This document shows positions 8,029 through 17,355 of a stretch of 64,000 bases of DNA, piece by piece. A program made the translations under genes and the position numbers. Source of the DNA: an uncultured Flavobacteriaceae bacterium (GTDB taxonomy: Bacteria > Bacteroidota > Bacteroidia > Flavobacteriales > Flavobacteriaceae); NCBI GenBank assembly GCA_943789365.1, contig CALSTV010000001.1, positions 2,852,001 through 2,916,000 of the forward strand. The letters are read 5' to 3'. The stretch's first letter is position 1; each line of letters opens with the position of its first letter. A model generated the notes under the pieces. It searched no databases and was not told where the DNA came from. It saw only the letters and a list, made by a program, of their open reading frames with translations.

Positions 8029-11000
8029 TTAGTGCTTTACAATGATTTTTTGTTGGTGTTTAGTGCCGTCTTTAAAAAGTATTTGAACAATATAGATACC
8101 CATGGCAAAAGAAGAAACGTTTATGGGCTTGGTGTTTTTTGATGCATAGATGTTTCGACCTGAGATGTCAAATAAGTTGACTTCCGTAACATTTTTATTA
8201 TCTATGTTAGCAAAATTTATAACTGAATTTGTGGGGTTTGGAAAAATGACAACAGGGGCAGATAATGTTGGTTCTTCCACGTCCAAATTATTTGGCGACG
8301 TAAAAAAATGCACATCAGAAATATAAAAGATTCCATTGCGATTACTAGATGAATACGGTGTGTTGTTACTCATGTATTTAAAAGCCAATGTAAAGTTATC
8401 GTCGTTGTAATTAGAAATATCCAAAGTAGATTTTAAGTAGACTAGATTATCTGCATTGTTGTTTTTAGCAATTTGGTTTAGATTCGGTGTGACATCAGTC
8501 CATGTGGCATTGGTTACATCGTTGGTGTAATCTGTTGATATGAGTACAGACAGCGAAGAAGTCCCGCCATTCGCATACCGAGATTCGGTCCAAAAAGTTA
8601 CATATTTATAAGCGTCATCTTGGTTTACATAAGGATTTGTAGCAGAAAGGTCAATCGTTGTCATTGGAATCCAGACGTCTAAGGCATAATTCGAGTTGTT
8701 TGCAGCACCAGAAATAGATATAGCTCTTTGGTCTCTTGTGCTATTATTTGGGATTCTGTTTGCAGGGCGTGTTTCGTTAAATTCACTATTAGAATCGCCT
8801 GCATCGGGTATGTCGGATATCACCTTTCCTAAATTTGCCAAATCTCTTCCGTCGGGGTTTGATACGATTTGTACCGCATATCCTCTAGTGCCATTATTGT
8901 ATCTAAAATCTTCGTAATACACGGTGGGATAAAATGGATTGTAAGTACCCGAATACAAAACAATGTCTACAGGAAGTCCATCTTTGGCGGTGATTGTAAG
9001 TGTGGTTTCTCCACTACCAGGAACAAGGTCAACACTTCCACCAGTATGTGAGTCTAAGGTCCAATCTCCCTGTAACACCAATGTAATACTTACTTCCTGA
9101 CTGTCTCCGTTGTTTTCTGCAAAATTTAAATTGGGGTTTACCAGTGTTAGGTCTAAAGTGTTTCCGGCAGTGGCTGTCATAGCCAAACAAGGTTGATTGT
9201 TTGATTTAATAGGACCCTTGTCGGCATAATTCCCTGCGGTAAAGAAGGCATAACCATGTTTATTAGTTGTAGATAGAATGTGCGCTGTTTGGTCTTGTTG
9301 TAAAACTTTATAGTGGGCTGTATGCTCGTTAGACATGTCGTCACTAAAGGCAATCATGTCGTTGCTGTTTGTTTTTGGGATGATTACATATTCGTATTCC
9401 GCATTGTTTGGAGCTGTACCATGGTTTATATATGCTGAAGCAAAGTTGCCATAGGTAAAAGTACCATTTCCGTTTTCATTCGGAGAGCTTTGGTATTTAC
9501 GGTCAACGCCAATAGCACTTCCGTTTTTGATATAATAGCCTGTGTTCACGGCATCTAAAATCCAATGATTGGTTCCACTTGTCAAACTCGAGTTATATGG
9601 GAATGCAGTTGTACTTATATTGTTTATTACAATTGGTGTTGAAGTGCTAGTCAATATGTTTTGGAACAAGTTTGTTGCTGTGGTGTTCAAAGTATCGTCG
9701 TTGTTGATGTTCGATCCCAAACAAACGACTTTTCCGTCAAAGCAAAACACAGATTTTTTAAATGTAAAACTGTCGTTATGCGTCGCAGTAATGGCTTTTT
9801 GTTGAAAGTCCATGGCAAACATACCATAGTTTCCTTCCAGTTTGTCCTCTATATACGGATTACTTTTAGTCTCAAACCGTAGGCTGGCAGCAAAATTTGA
9901 ATCTGTGGTTTCATCTTGTCTGCTGTTAACCGCTTCCAAATCATCCCAGTGAAGGTGAATCGTAGTGGCTCCAGGTGTTTTGTTCCAGTCCCAACCAGAA
10001 CGGTCTATAGCAGAGTTTTCATAGCCTCCGGCATACAGCACTTCCACAGCTCCATAACTTTGGTAGCGTCCAAAACGATTGTCAGAGGTATAAATTTCAG
10101 TTCCCCAAAAGTATTTGTTAAATCCTTTCATATCCACAACCCAATCCGATTGTCTATAGGCACCTAAATTTGCATAGTTGATTTGCCAAAAACCGGTTGG
10201 CGGTGTTTCTTCACCATAGCTATTCGTGTCTGAATCGCCTCCTGAAATGTAATTATAAGCTTCTATCAACTGTTCGTCAACGGGACTTGCAAGCCCTAAT
10301 TGTTTTAAACTTTTATTAATTGAAATACTGTTAAGTGGGCTTCTACCTGAGAGTGAGTTTGGAAAATTGTCGTCTGAAGCAATAACTCTAGCGACCAATA
10401 GGGCATTTTTAAAGAGGTCTTTTTTTTCAATGCTAATTCCATACATGCCTCCGGAGATATAGTTTACCGCTTGTGCTAGTGTATTGTAGGCCCCAAAGGT
10501 ATATTGAGGATAATAGGTGTTGTGATGAAAACCCGTGTAATCAATTTTCATGCCTTCTCCTTCTTTTGAATAGGGGGTGAGCCAAGTTTGAACATAGTTT
10601 CTAAAACCTTTTAGGTATTGTACTTTTTCTGTATCCGTGCTTCTGTACAAACAGGCTCCAAGTAGGGTAATACTTCTCGTTAAGGCATCGTCTAAATTGC
10701 TTTCATGTGCAGTAGGGTGCCAAATAATATCATTACAAACATACCATTCCACCATTTTTCTAGCTTCTTCCCATAAACCAGCATCTGTCAGTTCTGTTTG
10801 CATCAAATGAATTGCTTTGGGAATGTTTCGAAATGTATAGCCTATATGATGTGTGGTTTCTAGCAAACTTCCATCGGCATAGCCTTGATCTAACAAGTAG
10901 CGAATGCTGTTTAAGAAATAGGTAAGACTACTAGCCGTTCCCTTGTGTTTGTAGTCTTTTGCAAAGGTGTATATGAATTCTTCTACCGTATCTACGTTTT

Positions 11001-11901
11001 CGGCATCTGAATAATCTTTTCCATAAATGGGAACTCCAGTTACAATACCATTCACATATTGAATTTCTTGAGCATTGTATTTAGAAATGGCTGTATTTAC
11101 CGAAGAATTGCTAGGTGCCCCTCCTAAGATCATAGCATCGTAGGTAGCTTTTACAGCATTGAAATCTGTTAATTCTTCAGAAGTAGGCGTTGTAGGAGAA
11201 GCTGTTTTCGGCAAGGTTTGAAAGTACATCGCGTCTGACCAATGCTTTCCATTGTCTAGGTTTAAAAAATCTAACTGGTAATCCGGAGAACGGTAGGTGT
11301 TCCTCCCCATAGTATAGTCTATAAAGTCGAAATGAAAGGTACCACTTCCGGTTGAAGGAGCTGTGATTTTCATAGTGATGAGGTTGTCGGAATTTTTGTT
11401 TCCATACATTTCGTGCTTATAACTTGCCGAAGCCGCTCTCCATCCTGTAAAATTTAATTTAAAGGGATAGTAGAATTGTTTGGTTCCAGTGTTGTCATAA
11501 AATGCTATTTCTATAGCATCACTGGGCAAGGCTCCAATGTTGTATATCCACATACGGAACATGTTTTCAAAATAGCCTTGAACCTCAGAAACAATTAGTC
11601 CGTTACTTTGCAGGTCAGTAACCGTAAGCACATCACCTGCCGTCCAATCCCATTGCAAGGATTTTTCTTCAAGTTTATAATGTGAAGTTGAAGTGCTAAG
11701 TGTACCAAGTGAAGCGGTCCAGTTAGAAGGTACACTAATATTCTCAAAAGATTGGTCCTGTGCACTCATATGGATACCTATAAATAAATGAAATAGGAAG
11801 ATATATGTACAACGTGATTTTTTTGAGAAATGAGAGAAGTAGTTGATCAATGGTTTGGTTTTTAAAGTTGGAATAATCGTTATCGTAAAATTAAATAACA
11901 A
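8029..11901 (-). CDS. Large PL8 chondroitinase-type lyase fused to a glycan-binding module and T9SS tail
   Basis: 1290 residues. The N-terminal sandwich, toroid and C-terminal sandwich domains follow the plan of the PL8 lyase at 1443-4505. The catalytic set is present: GFHHNTYYPQY gives His460 and Tyr467, SGRSP gives Arg520, and a TEIY motif supplies the glutamate. From about residue 980 there is an extra module (YYEDFRYNNGTRGY to FYISDVHF) homologous to the first domain of the two neighbouring T9SS proteins, then a type IX sorting tail (IFPNPTNS ... QQKIIVKH). The enzyme is therefore probably exported to the cell surface. The first ATG (11901) lies upstream of the predicted -7 box at 11893-11885, so translation more likely starts at TTG 11850, directly before the signal peptide (SKKSRCTYIFLFHLFIGIHM). 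Lyase family is firm; the start is inferred. Confidence 0.92.
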   Translation of the reverse strand: MLFNFTITIIPTLKTKPLINYFSHFSKKSRCTYIFLFHLFIGIHMSAQDQSFENISVPSNWTASLGTLSTSTSHYKLEEKSLQWDWTAGDVLTVTDLQSNGLIVSEVQGYFENMFRMWIYNIGALPSDAIEIAFYDNTGTKQFYYPFKLNFTGWRAASASYKHEMYGNKNSDNLITMKITAPSTGSGTFHFDFIDYTMGRNTYRSPDYQLDFLNLDNGKHWSDAMYFQTLPKTASPTTPTSEELTDFNAVKATYDAMILGGAPSNSSVNTAISKYNAQEIQYVNGIVTGVPIYGKDYSDAENVDTVEEFIYTFAKDYKHKGTASSLTYFLNSIRYLLDQGYADGSLLETTHHIGYTFRNIPKAIHLMQTELTDAGLWEEARKMVEWYVCNDIIWHPTAHESNLDDALTRSITLLGACLYRSTDTEKVQYLKGFRNYVQTWLTPYSKEGEGMKIDYTGFHHNTYYPQYTFGAYNTLAQAVNYISGGMYGISIEKKDLFKNALLVARVIASDDNFPNSLSGRSPLNSISINKSLKQLGLASPVDEQLIEAYNYISGGDSDTNSYGEETPPTGFWQINYANLGAYRQSDWVVDMKGFNKYFWGTEIYTSDNRFGRYQSYGAVEVLYAGGYENSAIDRSGWDWNKTPGATTIHLHWDDLEAVNSRQDETTDSNFAASLRFETKSNPYIEDKLEGNYGMFAMDFQQKAITATHNDSFTFKKSVFCFDGKVVCLGSNINNDDTLNTTATNLFQNILTSTSTPIVINNISTTAFPYNSSLTSGTNHWILDAVNTGYYIKNGSAIGVDRKYQSSPNENGNGTFTYGNFASAYINHGTAPNNAEYEYVIIPKTNSNDMIAFSDDMSNEHTAHYKVLQQDQTAHILSTTNKHGYAFFTAGNYADKGPIKSNNQPCLAMTATAGNTLDLTLVNPNLNFAENNGDSQEVSITLVLQGDWTLDSHTGGSVDLVPGSGETTLTITAKDGLPVDIVLYSGTYNPFYPTVYYEDFRYNNGTRGYAVQIVSNPDGRDLANLGKVISDIPDAGDSNSEFNETRPANRIPNNSTRDQRAISISGAANNSNYALDVWIPMTTIDLSATNPYVNQDDAYKYVTFWTESRYANGGTSSLSVLISTDYTNDVTNATWTDVTPNLNQIAKNNNADNLVYLKSTLDISNYNDDNFTLAFKYMSNNTPYSSSNRNGIFYISDVHFFTSPNNLDVEEPTLSAPVVIFPNPTNSVINFANIDNKNVTEVNLFDISGRNIYASKNTKPINVSSFAMGIYIVQILFKDGTKHQQKIIVKH

Positions 11902-11951
11902 TTAAGTGTTGTTACAGGGGACTGCTGTTCTGAAAAGAGGGGTAAATTCAC
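11885..11951 (-). promoter_or_regulatory. PUL promoter E: 22-bp C-rich direct repeat plus -7 box
   Basis: On the minus strand two CCCC runs (11942-11939 and 11920-11917) are exactly 22 bp apart, the second preceded by GAACAGCAGT. After CCCCT come 22 bp and then TAATTTTAC (11893-11885). The -7 box lies inside the 5' end of the longest reading frame of the PL8 lyase, which argues for a downstream translation start. Confidence 0.72.
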
Positions 11952-12055
11952 CATTTTTAGGGTGTTGTTGTATGAATAAAACGTATTATTGTAGTTAAAG
12001 TGGGAATGAACAAATTTTTTACGAATCCATATATTGTACCCAAAAGTAAAGTAAG

Positions 12056-13603
12056 ATGAAAAAACAAGAAATTAAAAAGAAAGTGAAAACAAGTGCCCTG
12101 GTAGGACTTGTGTTTTTTTCGGTAATTTATATTTTTAGCAGTGCAAAAGATTCCAATTCTGAATTACCTAATATCGTCATTATTTACGCAGATGATATGG
12201 GATATGGTGATTTAAATTGTCAAAACCCAAATTCAAAAATACCTACGCCGTTTTTAGACCAGTTGGCTTCGGAAGGCATGCGTTTTACAGATGCTCATAG
12301 TTCTTCGGGTATTTGTTCTCCAAGTAGGTTTGCATTACTCACAGGAATGTACCATTGGAGAAGAAGACATGGGATTGTCGGTTCTTTTGGAAAACCATTT
12401 TTTAAGGAAAGCGATATCACTTTACCACAAGTTTTAAAGCAGAAAGGTTATGAAACAGCCTGTATTGGTAAATGGCATTTGGGGTGGGATTGGGAATTTA
12501 AAAACAAACCATCGGCACAAGTAAAACAATGGGGTAAAAAGCGTAAGGTATACATGCCTGACGATATCGATTGGAGCAAACCTATAAAAGGAGGGCCTTT
12601 GGATCGTGGATTCGATTATTATTTTGGTGATGGAACTATCAATTTTCCACCCTATGCTTGGGTTGAAAATGAAACAGTACTTACCAAGCCTACAGAACTT
12701 ATGGATATTAATGCCATTGGTTTTGATACGAAAGAAGGTAGTTGGGAGTTTCGACCCGGTCCAAAGGTAAAGGACTGGAACCCTTATGAGGTATTGCCTA
12801 CACTTACCCAAAAAACAATAGATTGGATTGCCGATAGAAATACCGAAAAACCGTTCTTTTTGTACATGGCATTGCCTTCACCACATGCACCAATTATACC
12901 AAACGATGAATTTATAGGTACATCGAATGCAGGTGGTTATGGAGACTATATGGTTCAGACCGATTGGGTAGCTGGGCAAGTTTTAAAGGCGTTAAAGGAA
13001 AAAGGATTGGAAGAGAATACCATCGTTATATTTACAGCAGACAACGGTCCAGAGAATTACGCATTTGAGCGTGCTGAAAAGTTCGACCATTATAGTATGG
13101 GAGATTTTAGAGGTTTGAAACGCGATGTGTGGGAAGGTGGACATCATGTTCCATTTATCATTAAATGGCCCCAACAAATTAAGGCAGGAACGGTTTCAAA
13201 TGAGGTTATTTCTCAAATAGATATTATGGCAACACTTTCTGAAATTACTGGTATTGAATTACCTGAGAATGCCGCGCCTGACAGCTATAATTTGTTACCG
13301 GTTATCAAAGGAGAATCATATAAATCGCCGTTGAGAACTGCGACAATTCACAATACTTATAATGACATTTGGGGGATTCGTGAAGGAGATTGGTTGTATA
13401 TAAATAGCCCATCTGGTGCTCGTAAGTCTCCTCCAAAATCATTTCAAAAATTGAGAAATTATAAGAGTTTCACAACCGAAGGATTGCTTTTCAATATGAA
13501 GGAGGATACTCAACAACGCGTGAATCTGTTTTCAGAAAAACAGAAAAAGGTAAAAGAAATGGATGCCCTGTTGCAATCGTATATTGACTCTGAAAGGTAT
13601 TGA
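12056..13603 (+). CDS. Secreted formylglycine sulfatase (S1 family), CSPSR type
   Basis: 515 residues with an N-terminal membrane or signal segment (about 12-30) followed by [15 protein letters not shown], which supplies the metal-binding Asp46 and Asp47. The sulfatase signature [13 protein letters not shown] places the Cys to be converted to formylglycine at residue 87, followed by IGKWHLG with the usual Lys and His. FTADNGPE near residue 330 gives the second metal-binding Asp-Asn pair. It should remove sulfate esters from the imported or surface-bound glycan and needs a formylglycine-generating enzyme, which is not in this window. It is the first gene of the only plus-strand block inside the left half of the locus. 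Its promoter is not obvious: the 150 bp upstream lack a convincing copy of the C-rich repeat on this strand. Confidence 0.94.
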   Translation: MKKQEIKKKVKTSALVGLVFFSVIYIFSSAKDSNSELPNIVIIYADDMGYGDLNCQNPNSKIPTPFLDQLASEGMRFTDAHSSSGICSPSRFALLTGMYHWRRRHGIVGSFGKPFFKESDITLPQVLKQKGYETACIGKWHLGWDWEFKNKPSAQVKQWGKKRKVYMPDDIDWSKPIKGGPLDRGFDYYFGDGTINFPPYAWVENETVLTKPTELMDINAIGFDTKEGSWEFRPGPKVKDWNPYEVLPTLTQKTIDWIADRNTEKPFFLYMALPSPHAPIIPNDEFIGTSNAGGYGDYMVQTDWVAGQVLKALKEKGLEENTIVIFTADNGPENYAFERAEKFDHYSMGDFRGLKRDVWEGGHHVPFIIKWPQQIKAGTVSNEVISQIDIMATLSEITGIELPENAAPDSYNLLPVIKGESYKSPLRTATIHNTYNDIWGIREGDWLYINSPSGARKSPPKSFQKLRNYKSFTTEGLLFNMKEDTQQRVNLFSEKQKKVKEMDALLQSYIDSERY

Positions 13604-13753
13604 GGTATTTGTATTCCTGTGTTCGTGTTTACCGGTAAAGAAGTATAGTACAGGAATCGAAATTCTAAAAAAAAGTAGTATGTTTATACCGAAGTCAACT
13701 TGTTTGTTGTTTAAACGTGCAATCGGATGAATTTCAAAATTAAAAGCTTGTAA

Positions 13754-14614
13754 ATGAAGAAGTTTATAAAGAATTTTTTAAAAGATAAATTTTTAGTTCT
13801 TAAGGTTAGAAATAGATTTGAGCCTGCTGTCCAGATAGGACAACGCCAGTTATTTCATCACTATAAAGAACTTGTAAAGAAAAAAGAACCAATTGCCCTT
13901 AAGGATACCGGGTTTCGGGTGTTTTCTCAGTTTGAAGAAGATGGCATTCTGCTATACATTTTTGCTGTTTTAGGTATGAAAAACAAGACTTTTGTTGAAG
14001 TTGGTTGTGATGATGGTGTCAATAGTAATTCCGCAAACCTTTATTTTAATTTTGGATGGAGAGGTTTGTTTATTGATGGTAATAAACAAAGTGTTAAGCG
14101 AGGGGTTAAGTTTTTTAACAAATATCCGCATAATTGGTTATACACACCCAAATTTATTTGTGAAATGGTAACCCGGGAGAATATAAATTCCTTGATTTCT
14201 TCAGGTGAAATCTCAGGAGAGATCGGCCTGTTGTCGATTGATATTGATGGTAATGATTATTGGATTTGGGATGCTATCGAGGTAATAGAACCTGAGGTGG
14301 TTATTATAGAAACGCATGTAGAGTTTGGTATGGAGAATATTGTTGTACCCTACGACCCTACGTATTGTTATCCCGGTAAACATCCTATTTATAATGGTGC
14401 TTCACCAGTTGCGATGCAAAAATTAGGCAAGAAAAAAGGCTATCGCTTGGTAGGAGCTAATGACCTGGGTTTTAACTTTATTTTTGTGAAAAATGGACTG
14501 GCGGAAGCATTCCTGCCAGAAGTAACTGTGGAATCCTTATTAACACACCCTTCAATTAAAAAAGCAGTTGCTAAATTTGAGCCCATCAAAGATTGGGAAT
14601 ATCTAAAAGGGTAA
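13754..14614 (+). CDS. FkbM-like SAM-dependent methyltransferase
   Basis: 286 residues, soluble, without a signal peptide. FVEVGCDDGVNSNSANLYF followed by GWRGLFIDG fits motif I and the adjacent acidic loop of a class I SAM-binding fold, and LLSIDIDGNDYWIW fits the later strand. The closest type I recognise is the FkbM-like group often found in surface-polysaccharide clusters, where such enzymes O-methylate sugars. It lies between two sulfatases in the same orientation (gaps of 150 and 284 bp). A methyltransferase is out of place among catabolic genes, so it may be a passenger or may act on the cell's own polysaccharide. No substrate can be read from the sequence. Confidence 0.68.
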   Translation: MKKFIKNFLKDKFLVLKVRNRFEPAVQIGQRQLFHHYKELVKKKEPIALKDTGFRVFSQFEEDGILLYIFAVLGMKNKTFVEVGCDDGVNSNSANLYFNFGWRGLFIDGNKQSVKRGVKFFNKYPHNWLYTPKFICEMVTRENINSLISSGEISGEIGLLSIDIDGNDYWIWDAIEVIEPEVVIIETHVEFGMENIVVPYDPTYCYPGKHPIYNGASPVAMQKLGKKKGYRLVGANDLGFNFIFVKNGLAEAFLPEVTVESLLTHPSIKKAVAKFEPIKDWEYLKG

Positions 14615-14898
14615 TAGTAGTAAACTATAAGGGGGTTTAGAAGCAAGGTTGTTAGGAATCTTTTTAACTTTTGGTGGCCCTAAACATAGTTCCGAATTTA
14701 TTTGTTATATTTATAAAAATTAATAGAACTAAGCGATATTTTGTTCTTCAATTAATTGGTTTTCATGACAGTGATATTATAATTGGTGGTAGGGGTTTGA
14801 GTCATCCTAAATACAACTGAATAGTTGTAAAATTTTCATTTATTTAGAAATTTTGTGAAATATTATAATCTGAATATTAACTAAATACCCTCCATCTT

Positions 14899-17277
14899 AT
14901 GAAAAATAACCTATTAAGTTTTGCAATGGCAATCGTAGTTTTGATTGGCTGTAGTGGTCCATCTCAGAATTCTCAAAAATCAACCATTGGGAATGATGGC
15001 TTGGATAGAACGATACTACCCATACAACCTCCTGCACACACTCCAGTAACCATTATGGATGCAAGGGATGCACCTAAAGCTGAATATTTTCAGGTGAAAG
15101 CACCAAAAGACGCACCAAATGTAGTCGTTGTAATGATTGATGATATTGGATTCGGAGCAACAGAAACATTTGGTGGCGCTATAGAGATGCCGACGTTTAC
15201 GAAACTGGCAGATAATGGATTGCGATTTAATCGATTTCATACAACTGCCCTTTGTTCTCCCACAAGAGCATCTTTATTATCGGGAAGAAATCACCACAAC
15301 GTAAATGTAGGCTCTGTAATGGAAATTGCAACTGGTTTCTCTGGAAATCAGGGGATACGACCAGACAATGCCAAATATTTTGCAGAAACGCTAAGACAGA
15401 ACGGTTACAGTACTGCTGCTTTTGGAAAATGGCACGAAACTGCTACCTGGGAGGTGTCTGTTTCAGGACCTTTCTTCCGTTGGCCAAGCAATTCTGGATT
15501 CGATAAATTTTACGGCTTTATTGGTGGAGAAACCAACCTTTGGGATCCTGTGATATTTGACGGAGTAACCAAAGTTCACAAAAAAGACACACCAAATTAT
15601 CACTTTACAACAGACATGACCGATGAAGCGATTAAATGGGTAAAGTTTCAACAAGCAATGACGCCAGACAAACCATTTATGATTTATTATGCTCCGGGAG
15701 CTACACATGCTCCGCATCATGCACCGAAAGAATGGATTGAAAAATACAAAGGGAAGTTCGATGCCGGATGGGAACAATTGCGTCAAACGACCTTTGCAAA
15801 ACAAAAAGAAATGGGCATCATTCCTAAGAATGCAAAACTTGCACCAATGCCAACCGATATTCAGGAATGGGAAAAACTGAGTAAAAATGAAAAAGCACTG
15901 TTTGCCTTACAAATGGAAACCTTTGCAGGTTTTGCTGAACATACTGATAATGAGGTAGGAAGAATGGTAGATGCTATTGATGGAATAGGGGCCTTAGACA
16001 ATACCTTGTTTATCTATATAATGGGAGATAATGGTTCTAGTGGTGAAGGAGGCTTGGAAGGTACTTTCAATGAATTGGTACATTTGAACGGAATATTTGA
16101 TGAAGAAACCATCGATGGAATGCTTGCTAAAGCAGACGATTGGGGAGGGCCAAATTCATTCCCGCATATGGCGGCAGCATGGGCGGTTGCAACAGATGCA
16201 CCTTTTACCTGGACCAAACAAATGGCAGCAGATTTTGGAGGTACCAGAAACTCAATGGTAATGCATTGGCCTAAAGGAATTAAGGCAAAAGGAGAAATTA
16301 GAGAACAATGGCACCATGTAAATGATGTTGCTGCAACTGTATTTGAGGCAACTGGAATTCCGGCCCCAAAATCAATTAATGGAGTCGAACAAATACCTTT
16401 AGATGGGGTTAGTATGCTTTACGCTGCAGACAATCCAACTGCTGAAGGACGTCATAAAGTACAGTATTTTGAAATGTTTGGAAATCGAGCGATCTACAGC
16501 AATGGTTGGATGGCACGTGTGATACACAGAGTTCCTTGGCAAAATGCACCCTTACATCCGCTAAAAGATGATGTATGGGAATTGTATAATATAGACGAAG
16601 ATTTTAGTTTGGTAAACGATCTTGCAGCTAAACACCCAGAAAAATTAAAAGAATTGCAGGACTTATTTGAGAAAGAAGCCATTGCAAACAATGTATACCC
16701 ATTAGACGATCGTGTTTTTGAACGTTTTAATGCTGCTATTGCAGGTCGACCTGATTTGATGGGAGATAGAAAATCTTTGACCCTAAGTAGCGGAATGGAC
16801 GGTATTTTAGAAAATACCTTTTTAAATATTAAAAACAATTCAAAGACCATCGATGCCAATGTAAGCTTAAAAGGAAACGACAAAGGAATCATTCTTTGTC
16901 AGGGTGGAAAGTTTGGTGGATGGGCTCTGTTTATGAAGGATGGAAAGCCAGGATATACCTATAATTACTTTGGATTGCATAGATATACAATTCAGTCAAA
17001 AAAAGCCATTAAAAATTCGAATGCTGCTATTAAACTAGAATTTAAATACGATGGAGGCGGTGTAGGAAAAGGTGGACTAGCAACGCTCTATGTAGATGGG
17101 AAAAAAGTGGCTCAGGGAAGAGTAGATAAAACCCAGCCAGCTGTATTCTCCGCAGATGAGACTGCCGATGTAGGTAAAGATGATGCGACGCAAGTAGCAG
17201 ATAAAGTTTTTAAAAATGTGAAAGATTCTGAATTTACGGGAGTTGTCAATAAAGTAACGATTAGCATTCCTAAATAG
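14899..17277 (+). CDS. Large lipoprotein sulfatase (S1 family), CSPTR type
   Basis: 792 residues. The lipoprotein signal ends in LIGC (Cys18). VVVVMIDDIGFGATE provides the metal-binding Asp pair (81-82). ALCSPTRASLLSG contains the formylglycine Cys119, and FGKWHE follows. After the sulfatase core (about 70-590) there is an extra C-terminal beta-rich region (about 600-792), as in the long arylsulfatases of Proteobacteria and marine Bacteroidetes that act on larger aryl or sugar sulfates. It should be anchored in a membrane facing the periplasm or the outside. It is the last gene of the plus-strand block and ends at a bidirectional terminator. The 284 bp before it hold no recognisable gene or operator. 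Confidence 0.93.
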   Translation: MKNNLLSFAMAIVVLIGCSGPSQNSQKSTIGNDGLDRTILPIQPPAHTPVTIMDARDAPKAEYFQVKAPKDAPNVVVVMIDDIGFGATETFGGAIEMPTFTKLADNGLRFNRFHTTALCSPTRASLLSGRNHHNVNVGSVMEIATGFSGNQGIRPDNAKYFAETLRQNGYSTAAFGKWHETATWEVSVSGPFFRWPSNSGFDKFYGFIGGETNLWDPVIFDGVTKVHKKDTPNYHFTTDMTDEAIKWVKFQQAMTPDKPFMIYYAPGATHAPHHAPKEWIEKYKGKFDAGWEQLRQTTFAKQKEMGIIPKNAKLAPMPTDIQEWEKLSKNEKALFALQMETFAGFAEHTDNEVGRMVDAIDGIGALDNTLFIYIMGDNGSSGEGGLEGTFNELVHLNGIFDEETIDGMLAKADDWGGPNSFPHMAAAWAVATDAPFTWTKQMAADFGGTRNSMVMHWPKGIKAKGEIREQWHHVNDVAATVFEATGIPAPKSINGVEQIPLDGVSMLYAADNPTAEGRHKVQYFEMFGNRAIYSNGWMARVIHRVPWQNAPLHPLKDDVWELYNIDEDFSLVNDLAAKHPEKLKELQDLFEKEAIANNVYPLDDRVFERFNAAIAGRPDLMGDRKSLTLSSGMDGILENTFLNIKNNSKTIDANVSLKGNDKGIILCQGGKFGGWALFMKDGKPGYTYNYFGLHRYTIQSKKAIKNSNAAIKLEFKYDGGGVGKGGLATLYVDGKKVAQGRVDKTQPAVFSADETADVGKDDATQVADKVFKNVKDSEFTGVVNKVTISIPK

Positions 17278-17296
17278 GATAAAATTAATGTTAACG

Positions 17297-17328
17297 AAAA
17301 AGGAGCAATTTATATTGCTCCTTTTTTT
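17297..17328. terminator. Bidirectional terminator between converging sulfatase and beta-helix operons
   Basis: Stem ggagcaat (17302-17309) pairs with attgctcc (17314-17321), with A and T runs on the outer sides so that both strands have a U tract. It separates the plus-strand sulfatase (stop 17277) from the minus-strand beta-helix gene (stop 17356). Confidence 0.9.
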
Positions 17329-17355
17329 ATGTCGCTAAGGTACCTTATGAGTTCC

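Noticed and set aside
12010-12050. GAACAAATT...TTGTACCC upstream of the CSPSR sulfatase as an eighth C-rich repeat site
   Set aside because: Only one weak C run, wrong spacing, and no -7 box at the expected distance on the plus strand.
13613-13657. ATTCCTGT / ACAGGAAT inverted repeat after the CSPSR sulfatase as a terminator
   Set aside because: The loop is about 29 nt and no T run follows directly.
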